From assembly GCA_038501195.1 (NCBI GenBank), contig JBBPUQ010000009.1:2666001-2730000 (forward strand): DNA of 64,000 nucleotides. The letters run 5' to 3'. The DNA is from Nemania diffusa (lineage: Eukaryota > Ascomycota > Sordariomycetes > Xylariales > Xylariaceae). Position numbers and translations under genes: made by a program. Shown in pieces: positions 25,545 through 36,851 of this stretch; position 1 is the stretch's first letter, and each line of letters starts with the position of its first letter. Below the pieces are notes generated by a model, which saw only the letters and a list, made by a program, of their open reading frames with translations, was not told where the DNA came from and did not search any database.

Positions 25545-28048
25545 CTACCACCACTCTATAGCATGTGTTGCTATGGCATGTTGAGCAACTGCAGGCTATA
25601 ATCGAATACCCTTTATTCCGTTAAGTGGAGGCTATAATTCTTCCATCGCTAGCCAATTGTTAGGTTGCTGCAGGAAGTAGAAGCATGTTGTGCGTATGCT
25701 GCTCGATTAATACGAAAATGAAAAACGTGGTGTGGTAAGAAAATTGGGGTTCAGAAGGGGTGGCAGAGTTACTGTTGGCGGTGCTGTTGCTTGTTGCTTG
25801 TTAGCTGTTGGTGTTGACTTTGCTACACAGGTTGCATTCACAAATGGGTGGACTCCACAGAGCGAGTCGGAATACGCGATATCTCTCGCATGATGCAGAT
25901 AATTTTCTTGACCAACTTCATTAGCTAGATTAATGAACACAAAATAAAACTACCTAATGTATACAGAGAAATTTTACAGCTCTCCAGTTTGCTGCCAAGA
26001 TATGGCCCCCTTGCTGCCAAAGTGCATTGCTCCAAGACTCTCCCCTCACGTTTGATCTATTTTATAATTGCTCTTCAGCCTAAAGTTAGAATTTCTACCT
26101 CAGTGTTGTCGATCCCCTTATGCATAGCAAATTCAACTAAGATGTGGAAAAGAAACTATTTAGAGAGTGTAGGTAGCACTTACCTAGATGTGGTGAAACG
26201 ATACCACTTGACGATTAGAACATGCATGACGGGATCGGAAAAACGAAGTGACATTAGGAGGTTACGATATATGTTGTCATATTAATATCTCATTGGCAAA
26301 ACTGTTCCTCTTCTCTATTTGAATCATCTCCGACTACGTGTGAGTTAGGTTGTGCTTCGCAAATGCGGCTATTTTATGCGAATAGTTAACATGTATGTAA
26401 GTGGTTAATGCGCATCGCGCGTTATGAAATTTAATTGGAAATTTCGCTGATATGAGTCTCATTCTAGAACAGATGAAGCAAGTGACGTGTGGTGGAAGTT
26501 TGAGGATGGGCCTGGCACAGAGCAAGATAGCGAGCGGCCTCTAGCGCTGGAAAGGTTAGAGATCTGGTCACGACGACCGCGCCGAGAGAGTCCGCATGAA
26601 GGACCTTGCGTCGAGGCAGCGGGATCGACACTAGGTATGCATAGCTCCTGCTCGGCGTAAGCTCGCCGGTGAAGTCGAGAGGATTCCGAAGCGTCAGGAT
26701 ACGGGCTCAGCTTGGCTCCTCTTCCTTTATCCTACTCGGCCTTAAATGGCGACTCCATCCCGGGGGCGTGAGGCGGAAGCTGTTTACTGCCACCCCCTGT
26801 CGTGTAAACTTGCCATCGAATAAAAGGAGACATTCTAAATGCGCGATAGCTTGCATGTCGTTGGTGCTTGGATTTTCTGCGTCTGCGATGGTTATAAGCT
26901 GGCTAGAGTGGCTTAGATAAGATAACAGTAGAGCGCTTTGGTAGACTAGCCATTAACTAACACAGTCGCGTACACTTGAGACGAGCAACAACAATACTAA
27001 AGATGGCTAGAGGCCTAGCCTAGGACGTCAAAGTGGCGAAATCAAGAGGGAGTTGGCGTGATCCTCCGGGTCCAGTCTCTTCATGGCCAGCTTCTACAGC
27101 TGCCGACCGGTAGCAATGGCACACTGGATTTTTACGACCCTTGATGGAAACCGGCAGTGTCATCGACTCCTCCTTCCCCCACTTCCATGCACTTCCACTA
27201 GGGACTATTAGTAACGACCGCCCCCTCGTAACTCAGTTGGTAGAATTTGCGCGGTCCAGAATGCAGCCAGGGTGGTTGAATGGTAGGTGCTTGTTTGACT
27301 GTTGGTATTGAGCATACGAGCCGCATGCGCTGAGATACCTGGTATGTATAGCCCCGCGCTGTGCACTCATTGCCCGGTTAAGACCTGCTTGTACCCTAGA
27401 TTGGGGAGCCTGGTTAGGAGTACCATATGTAGGGTACCAAATCGGGTATGTCCTGAGGATCCTGGGACTAACCCGCTTGGAAAGCTCGATTTGACCAAAG
27501 GCGGAATTGTTGGTAGACTAAGGCGACAGGCTTGCCGAGATTCCCGCTACTCCATTATGCAAGGTCCTTATAATAGGCGAGCTGGGAAGTATACGCGCGC
27601 GACGTGTGTCACGGTCGGCACTGCATGTTAAACGTTGTGGAGGTAACAGTAGCATGTAGACTCCTCCTCCTTCGCCTCAGCGAGAGCAGCGTCGTATACC
27701 CGTTAGTCAGCCTATGTGACTCACATATACCTTTTGGACCGCGTGTATCATCACGCAATACAAGGCGACATACAGTTGCAGCCTCGTCAAGAATCCCCAG
27801 AATGTGGGTTTAGCGAGGATCGGGAGGATGTGGTCGAAAAAATACAGGTGATAGTGATAGTGAGCACGGTGAGCCTAAATATCTTAATAGAAGAGGTTGA
27901 ACATATCAGGCGAGACTGAAATAAACTCCAGGTAGGACAAACCCGCGGTAACTGCTAATGTAACATGATCTGCGTTTGGTGGCATTAAGCGAGACCGTAC
28001 AAGCAGGATGAGTGGCCACATATGCGACCATTCTCTCCTTGCATATTG
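25545..28048. other. Gene-poor region
   Basis: About 2.5 kb with only short open frames that lack recognisable domains. The stretch 26530-26830 is G+C-richer than its surroundings. A box-A-like TAACTCAGTTGG lies at about 27229-27240 but does not belong to a foldable tRNA. Confidence 0.4.
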
Positions 28049-28444
28049 TTACACCTTTAGCAAAGCCACGAACACTGCGACCACAATGCCACTACAGGTA
28101 ACCATAGCGGGGAGTTGCGATGATGGATTTCCCGAGTTACTTATCTGGGTTCGGTGATCCTCGATGATCCAGACAGAGATCTTAGGAATTTTCAACTGTG
28201 CCACAGCCAGTGGTAATTTACAGCGAATCACAGTAGATCGCCAATCGATTAGGCCCAGGTCGAAGCTGATCAGCGGCGCATTTCCGAAATTGTAGGCAGC
28301 TGAAATAATGAAACAAATAGGGTAAACTTGCGAATCAGACTCAAAAATGGAAACATCTAGTTGACGAGCGAGGGGAAACACGAGTATCCGCTTCTCCGCT
28401 GCTTCGTTAACTAATTCTCTAATGGTTGTTCCAACAGACCGCAT
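28049..28444 (-). CDS. Hypothetical ORF, 131 residues, possibly a gene fragment
   Basis: An ATG-initiated open frame, not recognised. The composition is protein-like: mixed charge, and a hydrophobic C-terminal segment (roughly residues 110-128, MVTCSGIVVAVFVALL) that could be a membrane anchor. No convincing upstream exon or promoter was found, and it lies in a gene desert. It may be a chance frame or the remains of a gene. Confidence 0.2.
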   Translation of the reverse strand: MRSVGTTIRELVNEAAEKRILVFPLARQLDVSIFESDSQVYPICFIISAAYNFGNAPLISFDLGLIDWRSTVIRCKLPLAVAQLKIPKISVWIIEDHRTQISNSGNPSSQLPAMVTCSGIVVAVFVALLKV

Positions 28445-31339
28445 TGGTCGCGAGAAGGTGAACTTGCCCTGTAGACCTCTGCTGCCTTGTACACTGACTT
28501 TCCTGATTAGTCGGGATTAGTTATTCCCCTCTATAGTTCTATTATCTCCAGATCGCGAGCTCAGGAAATGCACACATGGCTGCTGTGCAACTTCACACAT
28601 AAGTCTGAAGAGAGATCGCATAGTATCTACATATTCGGACCCGGCAGAACGCTTAGCTGACGCTGCTGATCAGTGAATTCGCCCAGATGGGCAAATTTAG
28701 CATTACCGGCGCTGACAGTTTTGCCAGATCGACACGGGCTGCTTGCAAAGGGTCACGTCATGTCAACTCCTAGATAAATAAGAGAGAAGTTGCATGTGAA
28801 GGTGTGTGTACATACTGCAGATACCCTGGGCAGGGAGACTAAGCAGCACAGATCCTTAGGTCGGACTCGATATTTCGGGCGAGGCTAATTTGGTCAAAAA
28901 GGCTTCGTACTAAGGTAGGTGTCCGTCTACCTATGTTACGACCAGGTATATTTGAGATACCTAGACGGAATCCTTTGAGGAATATGATTAAGGTAAGGAG
29001 GTAGGTATACTTAGTGTAGAGAAGGGGATTCGGGGGCGGTTTGAGGTTAGGTACCTACCTATTAATAAGTCGGGTGATCTAGCCTCTATGGACCTAGGCA
29101 AGCGTGGCAGCAAGGAGTTGGGGGCCGACACGTGGGTGGCTGTGGCTCGTGCTACTTGTTATAACGATGTATTCTGTACATACATACCTACCTAAAACTT
29201 ACCATCTGACAGACGGATGGTTCAGCTGTAGATCTGATGTGCCGGGTCGGCTGAAAAGATCGTCTCAGGTATTTTAGGTATTGACTTGATTTTTTCAGCA
29301 ACCTGCTCTGCGATGCCATAACCAATTTCTTCCCAGCCAAGGATCACTGTCTTCATATGTACCTCTTACTCTTACCACAATTTCTTGATCCGATCAAATG
29401 ATCCGAAATTACCTGTGGCTATTTAAGTAAGTGACAGTACTACATACCTGATATGTAAACAAACCAAGGTGGCACTTGTAGGTAGGTAACAAAAAGCAGG
29501 TCCCATTGGTCTATACCTCTTCTGGCTATCTACATTAGGTAGGTAGACTAGTATTAGATAGGTGCACTAGACACCTATATTCGGAAGCCAAGACAACAGG
29601 GGCAGCATACGCGCGCCTAACTAACGTCGTTGTTTTATTCGCATCGTCATTTTCACCGGCTTTGACAAAACTGCAATCCATGCATCTTGCCAGAACTGAA
29701 CCGCTACTCTCTCCATGCATGATAACACCAATCCTCTTCGATACCGTCCTCTACCTTGACATTTATTACTGTATGCTATAGCTAAAAGGTGTCATCGTTC
29801 TAGCCTACAATTCTCGTTTCTCGTTTCTTACAGTACAACCCACGCCCCAACGCCATTTGTCCCTTGCATATTCCATGCTTGTTCGATCCTTCCACACGTC
29901 AATTCTGATCTTGTTGGTACCGTAGGATAGACACACGGAGGCCCATGTTGCTTCTTTGTTAGGAACTGACATGAGATCATCTTTCAGGGCTGCAGCACCG
30001 CCCTTCAATTTCGTGTCGACCGTGGTAGAGGCGGACCAAGCGAGATCAGCACAAGTGCGTACACTAGCACACAATACCCTTACTCGACTCGAAATTATCT
30101 TCGCAGAATAGAACAGGGGCCGTTGAAAGTTCGGAAAGGATCACTAGGATGATAAACCCAGCCGGACCCATTAACTTGCTTTTGCGTATGGTGTTCCAAG
30201 CCCAGGCTCCATCTGCAACCACGCTTAGACCTTACTCATCGACTTAGACATCGTGACCACCAAGCCCCATTTAAGTCACTTATATAATCGATGTATAGTA
30301 TAGTGTAACCTTTCTAGCCCTATGGAACAACCTACGCCTGATATAGCAACTTGGAAACGTTTGACGACCCGTTCTGACTGTGCCGCAAGTCTTCAACTTG
30401 ACGCGGACTACCTCGTTGCCGCAAATCCGAACCAGGCAGTTAATGGCGCCTGGTACATCATTTGTATTAACCTCATTTATCAGCTGCCTTACCTACTTGG
30501 TTAAAATACACCGTACATGCCAAGTCTCCCAACGCCAACCGTCTTAGACTAGACGGTGAGTAGGATTCCCTTCATCTCATTCCTAGCTATGAGGTAACAA
30601 CTCCTACGTCTAGCTTGCAGGTTTGTGGTACTAACGTCGTAATTTAGATGCTATCCTACGAAGAAACCTGCGCTGTGACATGTGAGAAGAGGTTCTCGTA
30701 ATGTTTCATGCAGGATCGTATATCCGCACTTACTTGACTAAGGTTTTACTCGCTCGCTGCCTCACCAATGATACGAGACTCCGGGGCCAATTTCTCCCCA
30801 GAAGTGGAAGACCTAAGCGGTAGGCCCTATACAGCCACAGAGTCCTGTCTAGAGCCGAACTGGCGGCTCTTATACATCCTGACGTTATGCCATGTGGTCT
30901 TCCCCTTTGCGTGGCGGTGACCCATGTCGTGCAGACACTTCTGACTTGGGAGGAATATGGTAAGGCATATTCATCTAACAGTACAGAAACGGCTTGATGT
31001 TTTAGAAGGAATGTGCCGTTACCATGTCCCACGATCTATCTTCAGTGGGCTTCGTCGCATCGAGCTTTGACTCCCTGGTCTCTATAGGGCTGAAGTAGTA
31101 TTCCAGATATAGCGTTCATTACGGATATTGCCATTCATAGTTGTTGCCTTCCGTGCGGCACAGTCTTAGTCTGGCTATATAGTATGGGCACTTCTCCCGA
31201 ATATTGTGTTATTTTCATCTTCTCCATCAGCCCATTCACATCATCTAGACTCCAATAAGTGAACTCACAAAGAAACCACTCTAATCGCCACCCAAGTCAC
31301 ATCTCAAGATCGGTATTTCCCGCCTCTCTTCACTACTAC
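28445..31339. other. Gene-poor region rich in TAGGTA/TACCTA motifs
   Basis: About 2.9 kb. Clusters of the motif lie at 28910-29070 and 29440-29570. Open frames at 29535-29720, 29805-30074, 30322-30504 and 30730-31032 are short and show no domain. From about 31180 the sequence begins to look like a promoter and leader for the small ORF at 31522. Confidence 0.4.
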
Positions 31340-31423
31340 GTATGTCCATGGCTGGCCCTTCATATCGCTCTTTGGTGCTTGGGTTAGTTTAAAGAAAGAG
31401 TTGCTAACGAAGTAAGCTTTTAG
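31340..31423 (+). other. Probable 5'-UTR intron upstream of the small ORF
   Basis: An 84-nt segment with donor GTATGT at 31340-31345, branch-like TGCTAACGA at 31402-31410 and acceptor TTTTAG ending at 31423. Order and spacing are textbook for a fungal intron. It lies about 100 nt before the ATG at 31522, with no earlier coding frame, hence a leader intron if real. Confidence 0.5.
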
Positions 31424-31521
31424 GCCAACTCATCTTCGCATCTCACACTCGAGAGAACATCAAGACTCGAGCCAATTCAAATCGTTGCTGCCTACTAGGG
31501 ATTCGAGCATCATCAATCAAA

Positions 31522-31632
31522 ATGCCTGACTCCGGAAACGACATCCCTTCCAACGACACCGGTTCTTCTGGAACTGACACTACGTCGGAGACTCAACCAA
31601 CGCGCGGAAGAAGCCGCAGCGGATACAACTAA
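31522..31632 (+). CDS. Small ORF (36 residues) with gene-like leader, unknown function
   Basis: Reads MPDSGNDIPSNDTGSSG and ends RGRSRSGYN before TAA. It is Ser/Thr/Asp-rich with a basic tail, no signal peptide and no cysteines, so probably disordered. What argues for a real gene is the surroundings: a good start context (CAATCAAAATGCC), a pyrimidine- and A-rich leader, and a well-formed leader intron at 31340-31423. I do not recognise the family. It could also be the surviving 5' end of a truncated gene, since the following sequence shows no further coding exon. Confidence 0.4.
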   Translation: MPDSGNDIPSNDTGSSGTDTTSETQPTRGRSRSGYN

Positions 31633-34440
31633 ACTCCCGAAGCGATATCGATGCAACAGTGGGCATAAGCATGGAACTGGCGTTTTGGATGTACCGACAT
31701 TGGCTTTTTGATCTCTCATCAAGAACAACATTTAGACATCTGGGAATGATTTGGAGTAGACTGGGTTTGACAACGAGGACTGACGCATTTTCACTTGCAA
31801 CACCAAAAGAAGTTTAGGATTGGAAAAATTAGAAGCACAGTAGTTTGGGTTATGGGCACGAACTGTACACGATAGGATGAACGGAGTTATCACAACCGCT
31901 AGTCGCTCTAGCTGAGATTTGGGGGCACTGGATGCATTCGCTTTATTTCCTTTCGTCATTATGTACTACCACCATTTCCAATTCTTTATAGACTACTTAT
32001 AGAAGAGCTACACAGTTCAACTATTTCATATTCATTTCTCAAGAGTTAGATCTTGCCACCAATCCGTGCCATGCCACGTATCAGTTTAGCAAGCTAGAGA
32101 GTTTACTACTGTCAGGCAATCACTTCTCGATCTCGAACCCTAAAGACTATCATGCCTTTACCTAAGCGATTCAACTCGTGATCTATATCTTACTCTTAAT
32201 ATGTTTAGTTATTTTCCTCTTGAGTTTCATAGTGTAATTAGATAGTAGAATCCCCCGCGAAAAGTCCATGGGTGCGGCGTGGGTAGTCGAGGATGGCGTC
32301 GGCCGAAATAACCCGGATGTTATATATATAAATACAATTTAGCTATAGGTGGTGCAGGTGTCCAAATTTGTACGTATCTCAACTATTTCGAGTACGCCTT
32401 ACTACATATATTACTGGACTCTAAATGTCAATACTGGATTCCCTCGGTCGTTTGACGCTGGAACTAGGCATCTCGTGTATGTACAATAGAGCGCGCTGTG
32501 CCGCGGACTTGCTTCCGGAGGATAACCGGGAGCGAGTCAGGCCATATTCCACTGCCTTGGTTACCAGTAGGTATCTAGATGCACCCCGCCATTGCCCCTC
32601 TTTGACCAGGGCCTTCCCTGAAGGCACCTACCTCCTACATATAGGAGGTACCTAAGTTTCACTGTGTGGGTAGCGAAAGCACTATACTTAGGCAGGGAGT
32701 TACCTATTCTCGTTATCGCTCCTCAATCGAAGCGCTATCTATTCAGACCACAATGTTTTACAGTTCTTTCTTGTCTGCTCGAAAGCTTACACAAACCCCA
32801 ACTCTCAACCGTGCAAGTTGAGTTGAATCGCGCGGGAGCATAAACGAGATATTTGTCCGAGGTGCATAATGTACTTACTTGCATTGAGATGAATGAACGT
32901 TCGTGGTATTTTAGTCGCCAAACAGCTAATTTCGGACTAGGAGTTTATGCTGGCGCGCTCGTTGTGAGCTGAAATGTATGTGCTCAGCCAAACTGGGGTA
33001 TTGCACCGCACACCGCAACAATGAGTGCTGCAGTACTGCGTGAGGAGAAGAGCCACCACCTCCGACAGCGCTGTGTCTCGCGAAAACCTTAACAGCCATA
33101 GTCACATGCAGTCTTGACTGAATCGCGGTCCGTCCCGCCCGTGGAGTTTTCAGCTCTGAAAAGCTACCCACTTCCTATCCAGCACTGACTTACACGGTCA
33201 AGACATCGTGTTTCGCGGACGTCTGGTCGGTGAAGAGGTGGCTCATAACTATGGCTTGAGAATAGGATTTATGCGTAGGCTAGATATCCATCTTTCTAAG
33301 CTAGCAGAGCGAGAGGGGAAGAGGGATTTGCTCACTGAATATTCGCCTGCTAATGGCTACGGATCTATGCTGCATGCTGCACGGCACTCATTACTTGCTC
33401 ACGAGCGTCCGAAGCCTGCACTCCTCTTATCCAGTACATGCAAGCAAAGAGGGATCGCGATAGCGCACGCGACCATATGAGGCTCGGATTTCTCGAACAA
33501 CCACAACGTGAAGCAATGGATCTGCTGGACACTCGGGATGTACGGTGTGACAGTGCCGTTTGCATCGGAACGCGTGCGTATGCAACCTCCCAGCCAGCCC
33601 TCCCCGCCAATCGCCCTACGAATCAGGCTAGCTGCAGCCGTTATCAGCATGGCTGCATTGCATGAGGTGCAAGCAAGATTATCGCTAATACTCATGAGGT
33701 CAGGATAAGGTGCCTGCATCCAGAGCCTGGTGGTCGTGGTTAGGTACGCATAGGTACTGTATCGTAGTTAATAGCGGTGTCGCTCTAACCGTGTCTGCGG
33801 TTCGACTATGCGTACTTATAGATGCGATACCTAGGTACCGGCTTACATACAGTACCTACTGTGCATAGGTATCATTCAAGCCTTCAGTACCTAGTTCAAG
33901 ACATTCGCTGCCTTCGCCATCGGACTCCCGAAAAAAAAGGTAACTGGCTCTTTTTTGCTAGATCGAGTACGACATTCATCGACGTGTTCATTGGGTTACC
34001 GACTGTATCAGAGATCATCTGCACCGTCTCCAATCTGCTGACATGCCCACTAGGTATGTAGGTAGCTATCTGCCTAGGTAGGCATCTGGAGGGATCGCTG
34101 TAGTGGTGGGGGGGACGAATGAGACAGATTAGCGACTGACCCCCCCTAGAGAAGCGAGGGACCCTGAATAGTACCCTGAACACGACATTCCAGCCTCTAT
34201 CTGTCTCTGTATGTATACCGCTCGGATTATTCCCCTTGGAGCGCGCGGCGCACCGGACTTACGTATACCTAGCACTGTCTGTCACGCGCAAGCCTCTGCA
34301 ATAATAATCACTATTAATGCTTGATTCCCGGCTTTTCCCATCATGCCCAAATCCCAGCCTGGTGCACTTGGACTATTACCGAGAGCCCTGAACGCTTCGC
34401 GGACTCCAGTACTCACAAATACGTAATCGGGTCGCGTAAG
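31633..34440. other. Gene-poor region before the MFS transporter
   Basis: About 2.8 kb. It holds overlapping short frames (32425-32655, 33208-33480 and others) without domain similarity, and more TAGGTA/TACCTA clusters (33735-33890, 34050-34085). The final part presumably includes the MFS promoter. Confidence 0.4.
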
Positions 34441-36170
34441 ATGCGCTCATCCGTCGTCTCGGGTGCAGTGATGGCACGCGAGGAGGAGGAACGACGCCGC
34501 CGTGACTCGCTGGACGAGGCCGAGGAGCTTGCGTCTCTCTTACCAGACTCTCCGCCGCGTCGAGGACGTCGAGATAATCTCTCTATCTCGTCGATAGCTT
34601 CCTCCGTTTCCAGCCTTCTCGCACCTATACCTCACAAGAAAGCGTCCGTGACTAACATCCTCTACTTCATAACATTCATCGTCTCTTATGCGGGTGGCTT
34701 TATCGAGCTGCCCTTGACCCGGCTGATTGAAGACCACCTCTGTCATGACTATTACGACGTGGAGAGCTCGACCCAGCCAATCGATGAAAGCCTCTGCAAA
34801 GAGGACGCTATCCAAAAGCAACTTGCTTACCTCTTAGCCGTCCTGTCCACGCTGTATTCTATCGTCGCCTTTGTTGCCGCCTTCCCAATGGGGATCGCCG
34901 CCGATAAGTCTGTGCCCAACTCACCCGATTCTAGTAGTTGTGTATTAACTGACGCGCCGGCAGAGTCGGAAGGAAACCGATCCTTGGCGTTGTCATCGCA
35001 GGAATTTTGATCAGCGCTTTGATAGAATTAGCAGTGGTTTATTGGAGTAATGTATTTCCAATCACTGCTATTTGGGCTTCGGCCGCTGGGCAGCTCATCG
35101 GTGGCGGCAACGGCGTGTTGATCGCCGTGGTGCTCAGCATGATCGCAGATGCGACGAACGAGGAGGACAGGTTTGTCCGCACTCATTCAAACTATACATG
35201 GCCTTGCGTCACTTAGCTAAGCTACTATGCATCCGACAGGGCCATCGCGTTTATGCGCATGCACGTTGCGAGTCTCTGCGGAAACCTATTATCACCGTCG
35301 CTTGCCGGATTTGTGATGGAAACGGCCGGTCCATGGGTTCCTCCGCTGATTGGCATAGGCCTCTTCCTCCTCGGCGGGCTTGCGACCGTTTTTCTCCCCG
35401 AGACCCGGCCTGGTAAAGACGCTACGCAAGACTCCCTAGAGCCTAGTATTCCTAGTCCTAACTCTATGGTGTCCCAAGTCTTCGGCCAGTTCCGGGATTC
35501 CCTGAGCATTCTCACATCGCCGTCGCTTATCCTTCTCCTGCTAACCGCGCTATGCTTGATGCCCGTCATGGATTCGACTTTGACGTTCTTGAATCAGTTC
35601 GTCTCGAAGCGGTACCAGATCAAAATAGCGCAGACCGGATACGTCCAGAGCACATACGGCGTCGCTAGCATCATCGTAACCCTATTTATCCTGCCTTGGA
35701 TTTCGGGATTCCTCATAAACCCCACTACGCCCGTTCGGTATAGGGCCAAAAACGAACAGTACCGTGATCTTTCCCTAGCCCGCTGGTCTTACGCCATCCT
35801 GTTCGTCGGTGCCCTCATACTGGGGATCTCGCCAACACTAGCCGGCTTCGTCTTCGGCCTCCTCCTAATGGCAGTCGGGTCCGGCTTCGGGAGTCTCTCC
35901 AAGAGTCTCATGAGTATATACGTAGATCCGGCGCACCGGTCACGACTCTTCAGCCTCGTCAACATGATCGAGGTCCTCGGCAGCGTGTTCTCGCAGCCAT
36001 TACTTGCCGGGCTCTTCGCCGTGGGTCTACAATTGCACGGAGGATGGATCGGCCTCCCCTACCTCGGACTAGCCGCGCTGATCGCGCTTTCCGGCTCTTT
36101 GCTGCTCTTCGTGCGGATACCGCGGACGATAGGTGCCGCATCGGTTTCTAGAGACCACGAGGACGCATGA
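34441..36170 (+). CDS. Major facilitator superfamily transporter
   Basis: Three exons, 34441-34907, 34964-35170 and 35240-36170, giving 534 residues. After a charged, Arg/Glu-rich cytosolic N-terminus (about 70 residues), the protein has about twelve hydrophobic segments. DKVGRKPILG, rebuilt across intron 1, is the loop 2-3 signature of MFS proteins (D-x-x-G-R-[KR]). The second intron joins EEDR to AIAFMRMH. A longer central loop follows TM6 (PETRPGKDATQ). The first intron uses a GTCTGT donor, rarer than GTAAGT but forced by the signature it restores. Substrate unknown: this type includes drug and metabolite exporters. An alternative start at 34471 (MAREEEE) would shorten it by ten residues. 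No biosynthetic genes adjoin it, so no cluster role can be inferred. Confidence 0.88.
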
Positions 36171-36851
36171 TTTATTGATTGGGCTTTTACAGATTCACGG
36201 ATTAACGTCACGGATTAACGACATGGCATCAAGGAAATAGCGGATATATAGGATCAACATGTTTGCATTGTTTTTTACGCTCGGAGAACTGCATATATGG
36301 TCTACTGTTTTCATGGGCGACGGGATAGATTAGGTACCTATGCATAGGCATTTTGGGAGCGTTCATTTCGGGTGGCGCATTACGAAAGGGAAATATAGAT
36401 CTACAAAGGTCATTGCAATAACCAATGCAAGTGAGCATTTTGCTCGTAACATACATACTACAGTACAAGTAACTGAAAAATGAACAATCAGTTAACCTAC
36501 CTTCATTATTATCCTTGACCAGATAAGCCCATCGGAGGTGAAAAGGAGAATCAGGCATCAGGCAGTGTCAACAGAGTCTCGGGGATTTCGATTTTAGGAC
36601 ACATGCAGATGATAGAATAGGTAATAAACTATAGCTCTCATAAGTAAAGTGCCTGCTTTATGTACGTATACTGCTTGATATCGACATCGAACGTATTAAA
36701 AAAAGAAACGTATCTACAATTTCAAGTAACACACGCTCTAAAACGCCAGCCATGCACTTCGTAAGAACCCTAATATACGCTCTGTTTTCCGTCCAAAACC
36801 CAACTCAGCATCGCCGCCTCGTACGGGCGACACGACTGCCCGTAGTGAACC
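36171..36851. other. Intergenic region between convergent genes
   Basis: About 680 bp between the 3' ends of the MFS gene (plus) and the Zn2Cys6 gene (minus). It presumably contains both 3' UTRs. Nothing else is visible. Confidence 0.5.

Noticed and set aside
27225..27300. tRNA-like segment with a box-A-like TAACTCAGTTGG
   Set aside because: No matching acceptor or T-arm stems and no proper box B; at most a degenerate tRNA-derived remnant.
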